64,000 nt of DNA from Micromonospora noduli (GTDB taxonomy: Bacteria; Actinomycetota; Actinomycetes; Mycobacteriales; Micromonosporaceae), in NCBI RefSeq assembly GCF_003264365.1, contig NZ_PYAK01000010.1, positions 1 through 64,000 of the forward strand, given 5' to 3'. This document shows positions 9,236-17,408 of this stretch, in pieces. Positions within the stretch are counted from its first letter, which is position 1, and every line of letters begins with the position of its first letter. Position numbers and translations under genes: made by a program. The notes under the pieces were generated by a model. That model did no database searches. It saw only the letters and a list, made by a program, of their open reading frames with translations, and was not told the origin of the DNA.

Positions 9236-9913
9236 GTGACCAACCAGGAGCTGCGCCTGTCGGTCGGCGCGTCACCCGGCCAGCGCGTCGTGGCGTTGGT
9301 GTTCGGCGTCCTGCTCACGGCCGTGGGCGCGGCGTTCGTGGCACTGCCTCTCGTCGCCGACGGGCTGTTGCGTCGGCTGACCGGCCCGGGTGACGCGTTC
9401 GCCTCCTATGAGGAGGCTCGGGACCTGCCACCGGGGCTGCTGCCGCCCGGCCTACGCGACTCCGCCGACCCGAACCAGTCCGGTCCCAGCCCGCTCGTCG
9501 GGCTGTGTGGCCTGCCCTTCGTCCTGCTCGGCCTCTACCTGGTGCTGCGGGTGCTCCGCACGGCTGCCTGGCTGGACGGCAGCCGGGCGCGGGTACGCGG
9601 TGCGCTGCGCACGCGCACCGTCGACCTCGCCACCGCCCGGATCGAGTCCGGCGCGGTGTCGTACCGCGAGGCGGTCGACGACGGTCCGGCTGGCGAACCG
9701 CAGGTACGGGCCATCCTCGCGACCGATCCGGGGAGCGCCCGGGGGGTCACCATCCCACTGCGCGGCATGGGGCTGCCCGTCCTGCCGCCGTCCGAGCTGC
9801 GGGCGCTGGCCGAGGCGATCACGACGGGCCGACCGGGCGACGAGCGGGCCGACGACGCGCGCGCCGTGGCCGACCACCTGCGCCGGCTGGCAGAGCCTCC
9901 GTCGACCGACTGA
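9236..9913 (+). CDS. membrane protein of unknown function
   Basis: A 225-residue protein with two hydrophobic segments: residues about 17-44 (VVALVFGVLLTAVGAAFVAL) and about 86-110 (LVGLCGLPFVLLGLYLVLRV). An intervening extracytoplasmic loop of about 45 residues and a C-terminal domain of about 110 residues complete it. The latter (AWLDGSRARVRGALRTRTVD...) resembles small beta-rich domains that follow such hairpins in actinobacterial membrane proteins. The GTG at 9236 follows a TACGCT -10 box (9223-9228) by seven bases, so the mRNA is probably leaderless. No recognised family. Confidence 0.7.
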   Translation: MTNQELRLSVGASPGQRVVALVFGVLLTAVGAAFVALPLVADGLLRRLTGPGDAFASYEEARDLPPGLLPPGLRDSADPNQSGPSPLVGLCGLPFVLLGLYLVLRVLRTAAWLDGSRARVRGALRTRTVDLATARIESGAVSYREAVDDGPAGEPQVRAILATDPGSARGVTIPLRGMGLPVLPPSELRALAEAITTGRPGDERADDARAVADHLRRLAEPPSTD

Positions 9914-10086
9914 GGCGGTCGTACGTCCCCAGGAGGCCTGTGCGGCGCTCCAGGGCCACCAACGTGGCTGGTGGGGTGAGTGGGTCCAATGGGGCAGATG
10001 AGACGGCTCAGGGCCCTGGACAGGGCGGGCCGGGCGGCCTCACCATCGCGGTATGGGGTAGCAGAGCCGCCGCGCGGGAGGTGCCA

Positions 10087-10596
10087 ATGGTCACCGGTCC
10101 GGTCCAGCAGCCGTCACTCGTCGCCCGACCGCGCGTCGCGCATCCGGCGGGGCTCCCCGCCGATCCACATTCCAGCGGTCTACCCGGCGCGCCGCGCCCG
10201 GCCGGCCTCGCCGGTGACGTGCACGCCCTCGGCCGGGCCGTCGCCGTCGCCAGCACCGAGCCGTGCTGGCGCGAAGAGGTTCTCCTTCGGCTGCGTCCGG
10301 TGCGCCAGGGCTTCGCCGAGCACGTCCGGGTCACCGAAGGCCCCGCCGGCCTCTACCGGGAGTTGCTCACCCAGTCACCGCGACTGGACCACGGCGTGCG
10401 GCTGCTGACCCGGGAGCACGTGGCGATCGTCGCCGCGATCCTGGCGGTTCAGCAGATCGCTGAGCGGCCCGAGTCGCACCCCGATGAGCTGCGACACCGG
10501 GCCGGGCACCTGCTGCGGCGGTTGGCCCGGCATCGCCGGCGCGGCGCCGACCTGCTCTGGGAGGCGTACCAGACGGATCTGGGTGGCGAGACCTGA
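10087..10596 (+). CDS. conserved actinobacterial protein of unknown function
   Basis: A 169-residue cytoplasmic protein. ATG 10087 follows GGGAGG by six bases; the frame is open far upstream, but that part is antisense-like shadow sequence. The first 50 residues are Pro/Ala/Gly-rich and probably disordered. The rest is helical and Arg/Leu-rich (CWREEVLLRLRPVRQGFAEH, LLTREHVAIVAAILAVQQIA). There is no membrane segment and no catalytic motif that I recognise. It sits 46 bases before the lipoprotein gene on the same strand and may be co-transcribed with it. Confidence 0.55.
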   Translation: MVTGPVQQPSLVARPRVAHPAGLPADPHSSGLPGAPRPAGLAGDVHALGRAVAVASTEPCWREEVLLRLRPVRQGFAEHVRVTEGPAGLYRELLTQSPRLDHGVRLLTREHVAIVAAILAVQQIAERPESHPDELRHRAGHLLRRLARHRRRGADLLWEAYQTDLGGET

Positions 10597-10641
10597 GCCC
10601 AGGTCGGGAACCGGCCGGTCGGCGGAGGCGTCGAACCGTAC

Positions 10642-11595
10642 ATGAATCGGCCTGCCCTGCTGCTCGTACTCCCGTTGCTGCTCCTGACGGGCTGTGCCGC
10701 GACCGACGCCGGCCCGGCCGACGGCCCGCCCGGCCCGACGCACGGGGCGGAGGCGTTCGACCGGCGGGCCGCTCAGGTCGCCGAGGCGTGGCGGCCCGGC
10801 CCCGACTGGCGCACGGGCTACGTGCCGTTGGAGGGGCCGACAGTGCTCACCGGTGACCCGGGCTTCACCCCCGAGACCGAGGCGGCCTTCCGGGCCGGGT
10901 GGTACCGCGCGCAGGTCGGGATACCGCCCACCCGGGTCGGCGGCGAGATTCAATTCCCGGACGGGCGGCTGACGCTGCCGTTGGTCAGCGCCGCCGAGGC
11001 GTACCGGCAGCTCGACCAGGGTGACCCACTGCCCTGCCCGGGGCGGCCAAAGCGGCCTGGGCGTCCCACCCCCGGCGGCCCCACAGTCGAACCAGGGCCC
11101 GACGGGTGGAGCACGAGCAGCACGCAGACCGCCTGTCTTCCGCTCACCGTCACCGCTGTCACGTTCGGCGCCGTGCCGGTGCGCACGAGCCGGGGCGTGG
11201 CACAGGTCCCGGCCTGGCTGTTCACCATCAAGGAGCTGGCCACCCCGGTGGTCCGGCTCGCCGTCGCGCCGACGGCGGTCACCCCCGTCCCCGAGCCGAC
11301 CACGCCGGCCCGGCCACTGCCGGACGGGTTGGTGGCGGCCCAGAACCTGGCCGCCGTCGACGACGCCCGGCTGACCGTGCGCCTCGGCGTCGGCGCGTGC
11401 GACACCGGGATCACGCCGTTGGTGTGGGAACGTCCGGACGTCGTGGTGGTCGGTGGCGGTGTCACCCGGGCCACCGGCGAATGTATCGCCCTGCTGAAAC
11501 TGGAGCCGGTCACCGTGACCCTCGCGGCGCCGATGGGCAGCCGGCCGGTGCTGGACGTCTTCACCGGTGCCCCGCTGGCGATCGCACCGCGCTGA
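10642..11595 (+). CDS. lipoprotein of unknown function
   Basis: A 317-residue exported lipoprotein. The signal peptide MNRPALLLVLPLLLLTGC ends in a textbook lipobox (LLTGC), giving a lipidated Cys at residue 18. The mature part is Pro-rich and low in Lys, with two pairs of further Cys (PLPCPG, TACLPL; GACDTG, GECIAL) that could form disulfides outside the cell. No enzymatic motif is evident. The start ATG 10642 lacks an obvious strong ribosome site. It converges on the ThDP-enzyme gene, with six bases between stops. Confidence 0.75.
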   Translation: MNRPALLLVLPLLLLTGCAATDAGPADGPPGPTHGAEAFDRRAAQVAEAWRPGPDWRTGYVPLEGPTVLTGDPGFTPETEAAFRAGWYRAQVGIPPTRVGGEIQFPDGRLTLPLVSAAEAYRQLDQGDPLPCPGRPKRPGRPTPGGPTVEPGPDGWSTSSTQTACLPLTVTAVTFGAVPVRTSRGVAQVPAWLFTIKELATPVVRLAVAPTAVTPVPEPTTPARPLPDGLVAAQNLAAVDDARLTVRLGVGACDTGITPLVWERPDVVVVGGGVTRATGECIALLKLEPVTVTLAAPMGSRPVLDVFTGAPLAIAPR

Positions 11596-11601
11596 CTCGG
11601 C

Positions 11602-13197
11602 TCAGAGGATGCTGGGCACGTCGGTGCTGATCGGCACCGGCAACACAGTGGGCCGGTCGGCGCGCAGCCCGGCGGAGAGCGCCGCGCCGAGCTGATCGGG
11701 GGCCTCCACCACCTGCGTGGCACAGCCGTAGCCGGCCGCGATCGCGATGACGTCCAACCCCGGCAGGTCCAGGCCGGGCACACCGGGAGTGTGCTTCAGC
11801 TCGGCGAACGCCTTGAGGATCGCGTACTGCTGGTTGACCGGGACGACGATCACCACCGGTAGTGCCAGGCGCGCGGCCGTCCAGAGCGCCTGCACCGAGT
11901 AGTGGAAGGAGCCGTCGCCGATCACCGCCACCACCGGGCGACCGCGCCCGGTGTCCCGCTCGGCCAGTGCGATGCCGATCGCCGCCGGCAGGCCGTAGCC
12001 GAGGCCACCGCTGGCCATCGTGAAGTACGACGCCGGGCGGGTGATCCGCAGCTGACGACGCAGCGCGGACAGGTTGGATGGTGACTCCTGGACCAGCACG
12101 CCGTCGGTCGGCCAGTGTGCGGCCAGCGCGGCGAACATGGCGTCGGCGCTCAGTGGGGTGCCGACCTCCGGCGGTGGCGGTGCGTCCCGTCGCGTGGGTG
12201 CGGGCCGGTCGCTCGGCGGCACCCGTTCGACCAGCGCGGCCAGGGCCAGCCCCGGGTCGCTGAGCAGACTGTCACCGACCCGGGCTCGCGCTGCCTCGTC
12301 GGGGTCGTCCGTGATGTGCAGCAGTCGAGCGCCGTCGGGCAGGTGCCCGCCCGGCACGTACGGGTAGTAGCGGAACACCGGGGCGCCGACGACCAGCACC
12401 GTGTCGTGCCCGCCCAGCGCCTCGGCGAGCGGACCGATCGCGTACGGCAGCACGCCGCGAAAGTGCGGGTGGTCCTCGGGGAACACCGCCCGCTCGGGGG
12501 CGGGAGCCGACCAGACCGGCGCGGCGAGCCGCTCCGCCAGCGCGACAGCGGTCGACCAGCTTCCGGAGCGGTCCACACCCGGCCCGTACACGAGCGCGGG
12601 GTTGCGGCTGCCGGCCAGCACCCGGACGAACTCCTCCAACCGCTCGGGGTCCGGCGCGAACCGGGTGGCCACCGTTCGCTGCGCGGGCGGCGGGTCGGCT
12701 GGCTGGGCCCAGTCGTCCATCGGCAGGGAGAGGAAGACCGGCCCGGCCGGTGGCTGCACCGCCGTCGCGTACGCCCGCAGCATCGCCGCGGGGATGTCCT
12801 GCGGCCGGGCCGGCTCGTAGGCCCACTTCACGTACGGCTGCGGAAGCTCGGTGGGTCGGCGGCTGGCCAGCCGGGGTTCCAGGAGCAGCATCTCCCGGGT
12901 CTGCTGGCCGGCGGTGACGATCAGCGGGGTCTTGTTGTGCCAGGCGGTGACCAGGTTGCCCATGCCGTTGCCGGTGCCCGGTGCGGTGTGCAGGTTGACG
13001 TGGGCGGGCACCCCGCTGGCCTGTGCGTAGCCGTCGGCCATCGCGACGGCCGTCGCCTCCTGCAGCGCGTGGACGTAGTGGAAGTCGGCCGGGAAGTCCT
13101 GGAGGAACGGCTCCTCGGTGGAGCCGGGGTTACCGAAGACAGTGGTCATACCGAGGGTGCGGAGCACGTCGTACGTCGCGTCCCGGACAGTTGCCAT
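11602..13197 (-). CDS. mdlC: benzoylformate decarboxylase-like ThDP-dependent enzyme
   Basis: A 531-residue thiamine-diphosphate enzyme whose closest pattern is benzoylformate decarboxylase of the mandelate pathway (benzoylformate to benzaldehyde and CO2). NPGSTEEPFL carries the BFD Ser, QEATAVAMADGYAQ the ThDP-activating Glu, and NLHTAPGTGNGMG the first active-site His; GDGSFHYSVQALWTAA with VNQQY is the cofactor metal site. The second BFD active-site His, in VFRYHQY of the Pseudomonas putida enzyme, is Tyr here (VFRYYPY), so the substrate may differ. ATG 13197 follows GGAGG by 11 bases. No mandelate dehydrogenase or racemase gene is nearby, so the gene symbol is provisional. Confidence 0.75.
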   Translation of the reverse strand: MATVRDATYDVLRTLGMTTVFGNPGSTEEPFLQDFPADFHYVHALQEATAVAMADGYAQASGVPAHVNLHTAPGTGNGMGNLVTAWHNKTPLIVTAGQQTREMLLLEPRLASRRPTELPQPYVKWAYEPARPQDIPAAMLRAYATAVQPPAGPVFLSLPMDDWAQPADPPPAQRTVATRFAPDPERLEEFVRVLAGSRNPALVYGPGVDRSGSWSTAVALAERLAAPVWSAPAPERAVFPEDHPHFRGVLPYAIGPLAEALGGHDTVLVVGAPVFRYYPYVPGGHLPDGARLLHITDDPDEAARARVGDSLLSDPGLALAALVERVPPSDRPAPTRRDAPPPPEVGTPLSADAMFAALAAHWPTDGVLVQESPSNLSALRRQLRITRPASYFTMASGGLGYGLPAAIGIALAERDTGRGRPVVAVIGDGSFHYSVQALWTAARLALPVVIVVPVNQQYAILKAFAELKHTPGVPGLDLPGLDVIAIAAGYGCATQVVEAPDQLGAALSAGLRADRPTVLPVPISTDVPSIL

Positions 13198-13426
13198 CGC
13201 CACCCGCCTCCGTGTCGCGGGCAGGGGCAACCGCGGTCGCCCTCCCGATCAGCCGAATCTATCGGGATGTGACGGACGTTTCGGGCGTTTCTCGGCCGTC
13301 GGTGGCCCCGATCGGTCGATCACCGGGAGGTCCACCGTCGGGTGCGTCGGCCCTTCGTCTTAACTGTCCGATCACCCGCCGGTCAGACCTTAGCCAGCAC
13401 CCAGCACGCAGGCTATGGTGCCAGGC

Positions 13427-13507
13427 ATGGCGTTGACAGGGCGGCTGAACCCGATGCGGCGGGCGGATCCGGTCGATGACCGGCCCCTGGCGCGGGCTCA
13501 CGGTTGA
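13427..13507 (+). CDS. possible 26-residue leaderless upstream peptide
   Basis: ATG 13427 opens a 26-codon frame (MALTGRLNPMRRADPVDDRP...) ending at TGA 13505-13507, before the YqgE start. A TATGGT box (13414-13419) lies seven bases upstream and TTAGCC at 13390-13395 could be a -35, so the message for yqgE probably begins here. Its translation may control yqgE, or the ATG may be incidental. The rest of the 358-base gap 13198-13555 shows no other feature. Confidence 0.35.
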   Translation: MALTGRLNPMRRADPVDDRPLARAHG

Positions 13508-13555
13508 CGGGTGTGTGGCATGCAGGGAGAGGGCCAGGCGATCGGCGGACGAGCG

Positions 13556-14110
13556 ATGGAGTCGATGACCGGGCGGCTGCTGGTCGCGACTCCGGCGCTC
13601 AAGGACCCGAACTTCGACCGTACGGTCGTGCTGCTGGTCGCCCACGAGCCGGGCGGCGCGCTCGGCGTGGTGCTGAACCGGGCCACCGAGGTGCCGGTGG
13701 CCGAGGTGCTCGGCGACTGGAGCGACCTGGCCCGCCACCCGGCGGTGCTCTTCGAGGGTGGCCCGGTGCAGCCCGACTCGGCCATCTGCCTCGCCCGGAT
13801 GCGGCACCCGATGCGCCGGGTGAAGGGCTTTCACCAGGTTTCCGGGGCGGTCGGCACGATCGACCTCTCGGTCGACCCGGAGCGGCTGCGGGAGAGCATC
13901 GGCGGCATCCGGGTCTTCGCCGGCTACTCTGGCTGGGGCAGCGGCCAGTTGGAGCAGGAGATCGCCGACGGATCCTGGTTCGTGCTGGACGGGCTGCCCG
14001 GGGATGCCTTCGTCGACCGGCCCGACGACCTGTGGCCGATGGTGCTGCGCCGGCAGGGCGGGATGATGGCCGCAGTCGCGCACTTCCCGCCGGACGTGGC
14101 GCTCAACTGA
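13556..14110 (+). CDS. YqgE/AlgH family protein
   Basis: A 184-residue protein of the YqgE/AlgH (DUF179, PF02622) family. The hallmark segments are present: GRLLVATPALKDPNFDRTVV, GALGVVLNR, LFEGGPVQPDSAI and FAGYSGWGSGQLEQEIADGSW. The biochemical role of the family is not settled. The ATG at 13556 is used because the conserved domain begins at MESMTGRLLVATPAL; ATG 13520 in frame is an alternative. The gene is likely transcribed from the box near 13414. A tRNA gene with its own promoter follows. Confidence 0.9.
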   Translation: MESMTGRLLVATPALKDPNFDRTVVLLVAHEPGGALGVVLNRATEVPVAEVLGDWSDLARHPAVLFEGGPVQPDSAICLARMRHPMRRVKGFHQVSGAVGTIDLSVDPERLRESIGGIRVFAGYSGWGSGQLEQEIADGSWFVLDGLPGDAFVDRPDDLWPMVLRRQGGMMAAVAHFPPDVALN

Positions 14111-14136
14111 CCCGGCCCGGCGGGGGACCCCGCGAG

Positions 14137-14165
14137 ATGACCATGCGGGCCGGTCTGTGTATAGT
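14137..14165 (+). promoter_or_regulatory. promoter of tRNA-Ala
   Basis: ATGACC (14137-14142) and TATAGT (14160-14165) with a 17-base spacer lie 33 bases before the mature tRNA 5' end. Confidence 0.5.
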
Positions 14166-14198
14166 TTCCCAGTGCCCGGGCGACCGGGACGACAGCAA

Positions 14199-14271
14199 GG
14201 GGCCGTGGCGCAGCTGGTAGCGCACCACACTGGCAGTGTGGGGGTCAGGGGTTCGAGTCCCCTCGGCTCCA
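14199..14271 (+). tRNA. tRNA-Ala (anticodon GGC)
   Basis: A 73-base cloverleaf. Acceptor arms GGGGCCG and CGGCTCC pair with one G-U. The anticodon stem CCACA/TGTGG encloses the loop CTGGCAG with anticodon GGC, and the T-arm contains GGTTCGAGTCC. The discriminator is A at 14271. The genome continues CCC, so CCA is not encoded. Confidence 0.97.
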
Positions 14272-14280
14272 CCCTTGAGA

Positions 14281-14316
14281 AACGCCCTGGTCGGGATAAT
14301 CCGACCAGGGCGTTTT
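14281..14316 (+). terminator. intrinsic terminator after tRNA-Ala
   Basis: AACGCCCTGGTCGG (14281-14294) pairs perfectly with CCGACCAGGGCGTT (14301-14314) around GATAAT, followed by TT within a TTTT run. Confidence 0.9.
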
Positions 14317-14336
14317 GATGCGTCAGGAGGTGGCCC

Positions 14337-14699
14337 TTGCTGGCTGGGGCGTTCATCTCGGTGGTCTACGCATTCCTCGGATGGCTCGTCGCATTCACCG
14401 CCAGAGCGTCAGTGCGGCCGTCGGTCGACATGTACCGCAGCCCCGGGGTGCGGACCACCGCGACCATGAGATCGACCGAGCACTGGTACGCGGCACACCG
14501 CCGGGTCGAGCGCCCCTTCCGCCGGACCGGGATGCTGCTGGCGGTCGTGTCCCCGCTGCCGGTCATCCTCGGCGCCGCCTTCGGTGATCCGCCGGTGATC
14601 GCGGCGGTCCTGGTGCTCGCCGTGCTGGTCGTGCCCTACCTGCTCTACCTGGGCCATGTCGGCAACCGTGCTGCGCTCGCGGTGGACGACGAGTCGTGA
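14337..14699 (+). CDS. SdpI-like small membrane protein
   Basis: A 120-residue protein with three hydrophobic segments: residues 1-22, about 66-84 and 88-106. The loop GVRTTATMRSTEHWYAAHRR matches the motif of the SdpI/YhfL family, members of which protect Bacillus against the SdpC toxin or are of unknown role. The TTG at 14337 is chosen because AGGAGG (14325-14330) is six bases upstream; no ATG or GTG in frame fits better. It directly follows the tRNA terminator. Assignment rests on the loop motif and topology only. Confidence 0.6.
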   Translation: MLAGAFISVVYAFLGWLVAFTARASVRPSVDMYRSPGVRTTATMRSTEHWYAAHRRVERPFRRTGMLLAVVSPLPVILGAAFGDPPVIAAVLVLAVLVVPYLLYLGHVGNRAALAVDDES

Positions 14700-14749
14700 G
14701 TCGGCCGGCCACCCGGACAGTGGCAGCCAGGACATTGTCGAAGCCCTGG

Positions 14750-15010
14750 CTAACGAACGATCGGTGACCACTCCCGCTGGCTGGCGATCGTCACCCCGGG
14801 GGTTCGGTAATAGGGGTCCTCGGCGACGATCGTGGCGAACGCTTCGGCGTCGGGGACGTCGAAGATCAGCAGTGCTCCGGAGTCGTCGGCGAACGGCCCG
14901 GCCATGACCAGCCGGCCCTCCTGGTGCAGAGCCTGGAGGCGCTCCCGGTGCGCCGGCCGGGCGGCGAGCCGGTCGGGTTCGTCGCCGAAGGACAGCTCCA
15001 AGATGAACAC
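14750..15010 (-). CDS. YciI family protein
   Basis: An 86-residue YciI-like (DUF1330-fold, PF03795) protein of the ferredoxin-like dimeric class. The pattern is typical: MFILELSF at the start, HRERLQALHQEGRLVMAGPF and GALLIFDVPDAEAFATIVAE, ending DPYYRTPG. The conserved His in RPAHRERL and the acid in the second motif are kept. The role of the family is mostly unknown; some members are hydrolases or accessory to oxidoreductases. ATG 15010 follows GAGGAGG. It lies downstream of rpmJ on the same strand but beyond a terminator. Confidence 0.85.
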   Translation of the reverse strand: MFILELSFGDEPDRLAARPAHRERLQALHQEGRLVMAGPFADDSGALLIFDVPDAEAFATIVAEDPYYRTPGVTIASQREWSPIVR

Positions 15011-15083
15011 CGGTTCCTCCTCATCGGGTCGACCTTTCGAAGCACCCTAGTCGATCCATCCGCCGAACCGCCTCAGCACGCAA

Positions 15084-15116
15084 AACGCCCCGACCGGATG
15101 ACCCGGTCAGGGCGTT
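15084..15116 (-). terminator. intrinsic terminator of rpmJ
   Basis: On the minus strand AACGCCCTGACCGG pairs with CCGGTCGGGGCGTT at 13 of 14 positions and is followed by TTTT. It lies 28 bases after the rpmJ stop. Confidence 0.8.
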
Positions 15117-15144
15117 GGCGACTAGATGTCCGGTAAGGGCTAAA

Positions 15145-15267
15145 TCAGCCCTGACGGCTCTTCCACTGCGGGTTGGCGCGGTTCACCACGACCACCCGGC
15201 CGCGACGGCGGACCACCACCGAACCCGGCTTCTGCTTCAGTGCACGCAACGAGCTACGTACCTTCAT
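15145..15267 (-). CDS. rpmJ: 50S ribosomal protein L36, zinc-free paralogue
   Basis: A 40-residue protein, [20 protein letters not shown] at the start, then [20 protein letters not shown]. It is a full L36, but the four zinc ligands of the canonical form (CxxC, C and H) are all absent, so it is the C-minus type (YkgO-like), which in many actinobacteria replaces zinc-binding L36 under zinc starvation through Zur. A GAGGAGG site precedes the ATG at 15267. I see no clear Zur box in the 120 bases upstream, so that regulation is unsupported here. It stands alone, away from the main ribosomal operons, divergent from the LPMO gene. Confidence 0.92.
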   Translation of the reverse strand: MKVRSSLRALKQKPGSVVVRRRGRVVVVNRANPQWKSRQG

Positions 15268-15391
15268 CTCTGCCTCCTCGGTGCAAGCGGTTCCGAGTAT
15301 CGAAACGCCACACCCACCCGCAGGATTCCCGGCCGGTCAGCGTCGAACCTTTGCCGTCTCCCGGCCGTACCAGTGGCTGGAGGTCATCCTC

Positions 15392-16315
15392 ATGCCCGTA
15401 CGCCGGCTCCTCGCCACGGTGCTGGTCGCTGCCGCGACCGTGCCCGTGGGCGCCACGCCCGCCGCCGCCCACGGCGCCCCGACCGACCCGATCAGTCGCG
15501 CGGCGGCCTGCGGCCCCGAGGGTCGGTACGCGGCCACCAGCGCCTGCCGGGCGGCGATCCAGGCCGGCGCGGCGGTACGCGAATGGGACAACGTGCGTGT
15601 TTCCACGATCAATGGGCGAGATCGGGAAAGGATCCCGGACGGTGAGCTGTGCAGCGGCGGGCTGTCCGCGTACCGGGGATTGGACCTGCCTCGCACCGAC
15701 TGGCCCAGCACCACGCTGACCGCCGGCGCGAAGTTCACCTTCCGGTACCGGACCACCATCGAGCACCGGGGCACCTTCCGGCTCTACGTCACCACGCCCG
15801 ACTACGACCCCCGCAAGAAGCTGACCTGGGGGGATCTGGAATCGCGCCCGTTTCTGACGCTGACCGACCCGCCGGTGCGGGCCGGGGCGTACCAGTTGGC
15901 GGGCAGGCTGCCGGCGGGCCGCAGCGGCCGACACCTGATCTACACGATCTGGCAGAACTCCAACACCCCGGACACCTACTACTCCTGCTCCGACGTGGTG
16001 TTCCGTGGTGCCACGGCCACCGCCACCCCGGCGAAAGCTGGCGCGACGAAGAGCGCGCCGGCTGCGGCGGGTACCGCTGCGAGTGAGCCGGTCGCCACCG
16101 AGCCGGCGGTGGCGGCGGCGGCCGACCCGGGCGTGCCGGTGGCGTCGGTGACCAACCTCGGTGGCCGGTGGCCGGTGCTGGCCGGTGCCGCCGCCGTGCT
16201 GGTCCTGGCGCTGCTGCTGATCGGTGCCGGACGGCGACGTCGCAGCGCCGCCGCACCGGTGGGCCGGCAGTGCGAGGTGCGCAACCACCGGGCCGGGCGG
16301 CGCCGGATCTGGTGA
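15392..16315 (+). CDS. AA10 lytic polysaccharide monooxygenase with C-terminal membrane anchor
   Basis: A 307-residue exported copper monooxygenase that cleaves chitin or cellulose oxidatively. A 26-residue signal peptide ends AAA before HGAPTDPISR, so the mature N-terminus is the copper-ligating His27. The second brace His is in TIEHRGTFRLYVT (about residue 125), and the C-terminal YYSCSDVVF motif closes the domain near 215. Instead of a carbohydrate-binding module there is an Ala/Thr-rich linker, a TM helix (WPVLAGAAAVLVLALLLIGA) and an Arg-rich tail, so it is tethered to the membrane. ATG 15392 follows GGAGG. Substrate cannot be fixed from sequence. Confidence 0.85.
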   Translation: MPVRRLLATVLVAAATVPVGATPAAAHGAPTDPISRAAACGPEGRYAATSACRAAIQAGAAVREWDNVRVSTINGRDRERIPDGELCSGGLSAYRGLDLPRTDWPSTTLTAGAKFTFRYRTTIEHRGTFRLYVTTPDYDPRKKLTWGDLESRPFLTLTDPPVRAGAYQLAGRLPAGRSGRHLIYTIWQNSNTPDTYYSCSDVVFRGATATATPAKAGATKSAPAAAGTAASEPVATEPAVAAAADPGVPVASVTNLGGRWPVLAGAAAVLVLALLLIGAGRRRRSAAAPVGRQCEVRNHRAGRRRIW

Positions 16316-16342
16316 TCCGACCCGCCCGGGACCCGACGGCGT

Positions 16343-17338
16343 TCAGCCCAGGTGGCGCTCGATCTCGGCCAACTCGTCGACGGTGAAGTCAAGGTTGTCC
16401 AGCGCGGCGATGTTCGTCTCCAACTGCTCGACGCTGCTCGCCCCGATGATCAGGCTGGTCATCCGCGGGTCACGCAGCGCCCAGGCCAACGCGAGCTGAG
16501 CGAGGGACTGGCCGCGCCGCTCGGCGACCGCGCCGAGCCCACGGATGGTGGCCATCTTCTCCTCGCTGAGGTCGCTCTCGTTGAGGAAGACGCTGGTGCG
16601 AACCCGCGAGTCGGCCGGGATGCCGCCCAGGTAACGGTCGGTCAGCAGGCCCTGGGCCAATGGGCTGTACGCGATGCAGCCCGCACCGACCTGCTCCAGC
16701 GTGTCGAGCAGGCCGTCGGACTCGGTCCAGCGGTTGAGCATCGAGTACGACGGCTGGTTGATCAGCAGCGGCGTACCCAGCTCGCGCAGGATCGCGGCGG
16801 CCCGCGTGGTCTGCTCCGAGTTGTAGTTCGAGATGCCGACGTAGAGCGCCTTGCCCGAGCGGACGATGGCGTCGAGCGCCCCCATCGTTTCCTCAAGCGG
16901 GGTGTCCGGGTCGAACCGGTGCGAGTAGAAGATGTCGACGTAGTCCAGCCCCATCCGGCCCAGCGACTGGTCCAGCGAGGAGATCAGGTTCTTGCGCGAG
17001 CCCCACTCGCCGTACGGGCCGGGCCACATCAGGTACCCGGCCTTGCTGGAGATGACCAGCTCGTCCCGGTACGGCTTCAGGTCGGTGGCGAGCATCCGGC
17101 CGAAGTTCTCCTCCGCCGAACCGGGCGGTGGGCCGTAGTTGTTGGCCAGATCGAAGTGGGTGACACCCAGGTCGAAGGCGCGGCGCACGATGTCGCGCTG
17201 CCGTTCGAACGGGCGGTCCGGACCGAAGTTGTGCCACAGCCCGAGCGAGACGGCGGGCAGCCGCAGGCCACTGCGTCCGCTGCGCCGGTAGGTCATGGTG
17301 TCGTAGCGGTCATCCGCGGCGAGGTAAGTCACGATCAT
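16343..17338 (-). CDS. aldo/keto reductase (YghZ/Gpr-like)
   Basis: A 331-residue NADPH-dependent reductase of the AKR14-like group that includes E. coli YghZ (L-glyceraldehyde-3-phosphate reductase). The tetrad is visible: Asp and Tyr in THFDLANNYGPPPGSAEENF, Lys in ISSKAGYLMWPGPYG, and His in IFYSHRFDPDTP. The C-terminal cofactor loop is LIIGASSVEQLETN. The Trp-containing MWPGPYGEWGS insert is typical of YghZ. ATG 17338 is preceded by GGAG at eight bases; the next Met (MTYRRSGRSGL) is the conserved domain start. It is divergent from a second reductase, with 70 bases between the starts. Confidence 0.9.
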   Translation of the reverse strand: MIVTYLAADDRYDTMTYRRSGRSGLRLPAVSLGLWHNFGPDRPFERQRDIVRRAFDLGVTHFDLANNYGPPPGSAEENFGRMLATDLKPYRDELVISSKAGYLMWPGPYGEWGSRKNLISSLDQSLGRMGLDYVDIFYSHRFDPDTPLEETMGALDAIVRSGKALYVGISNYNSEQTTRAAAILRELGTPLLINQPSYSMLNRWTESDGLLDTLEQVGAGCIAYSPLAQGLLTDRYLGGIPADSRVRTSVFLNESDLSEEKMATIRGLGAVAERRGQSLAQLALAWALRDPRMTSLIIGASSVEQLETNIAALDNLDFTVDELAEIERHLG

Positions 17339-17395
17339 GAGCCTAGCTCCGGCCCACTGTGGTGCGGATCGGGCGTGGAAACCGGGACATCGGGG

Positions 17396-17401
17396 TAGTT
17401 T
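17396..17401 (+). promoter_or_regulatory. -10 box of the second aldo/keto reductase
   Basis: TAGTTT ends seven bases before ATG 17409, with no ribosome site between, indicating leaderless transcription. Confidence 0.45.
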
Positions 17402-17408
17402 CGACGCC

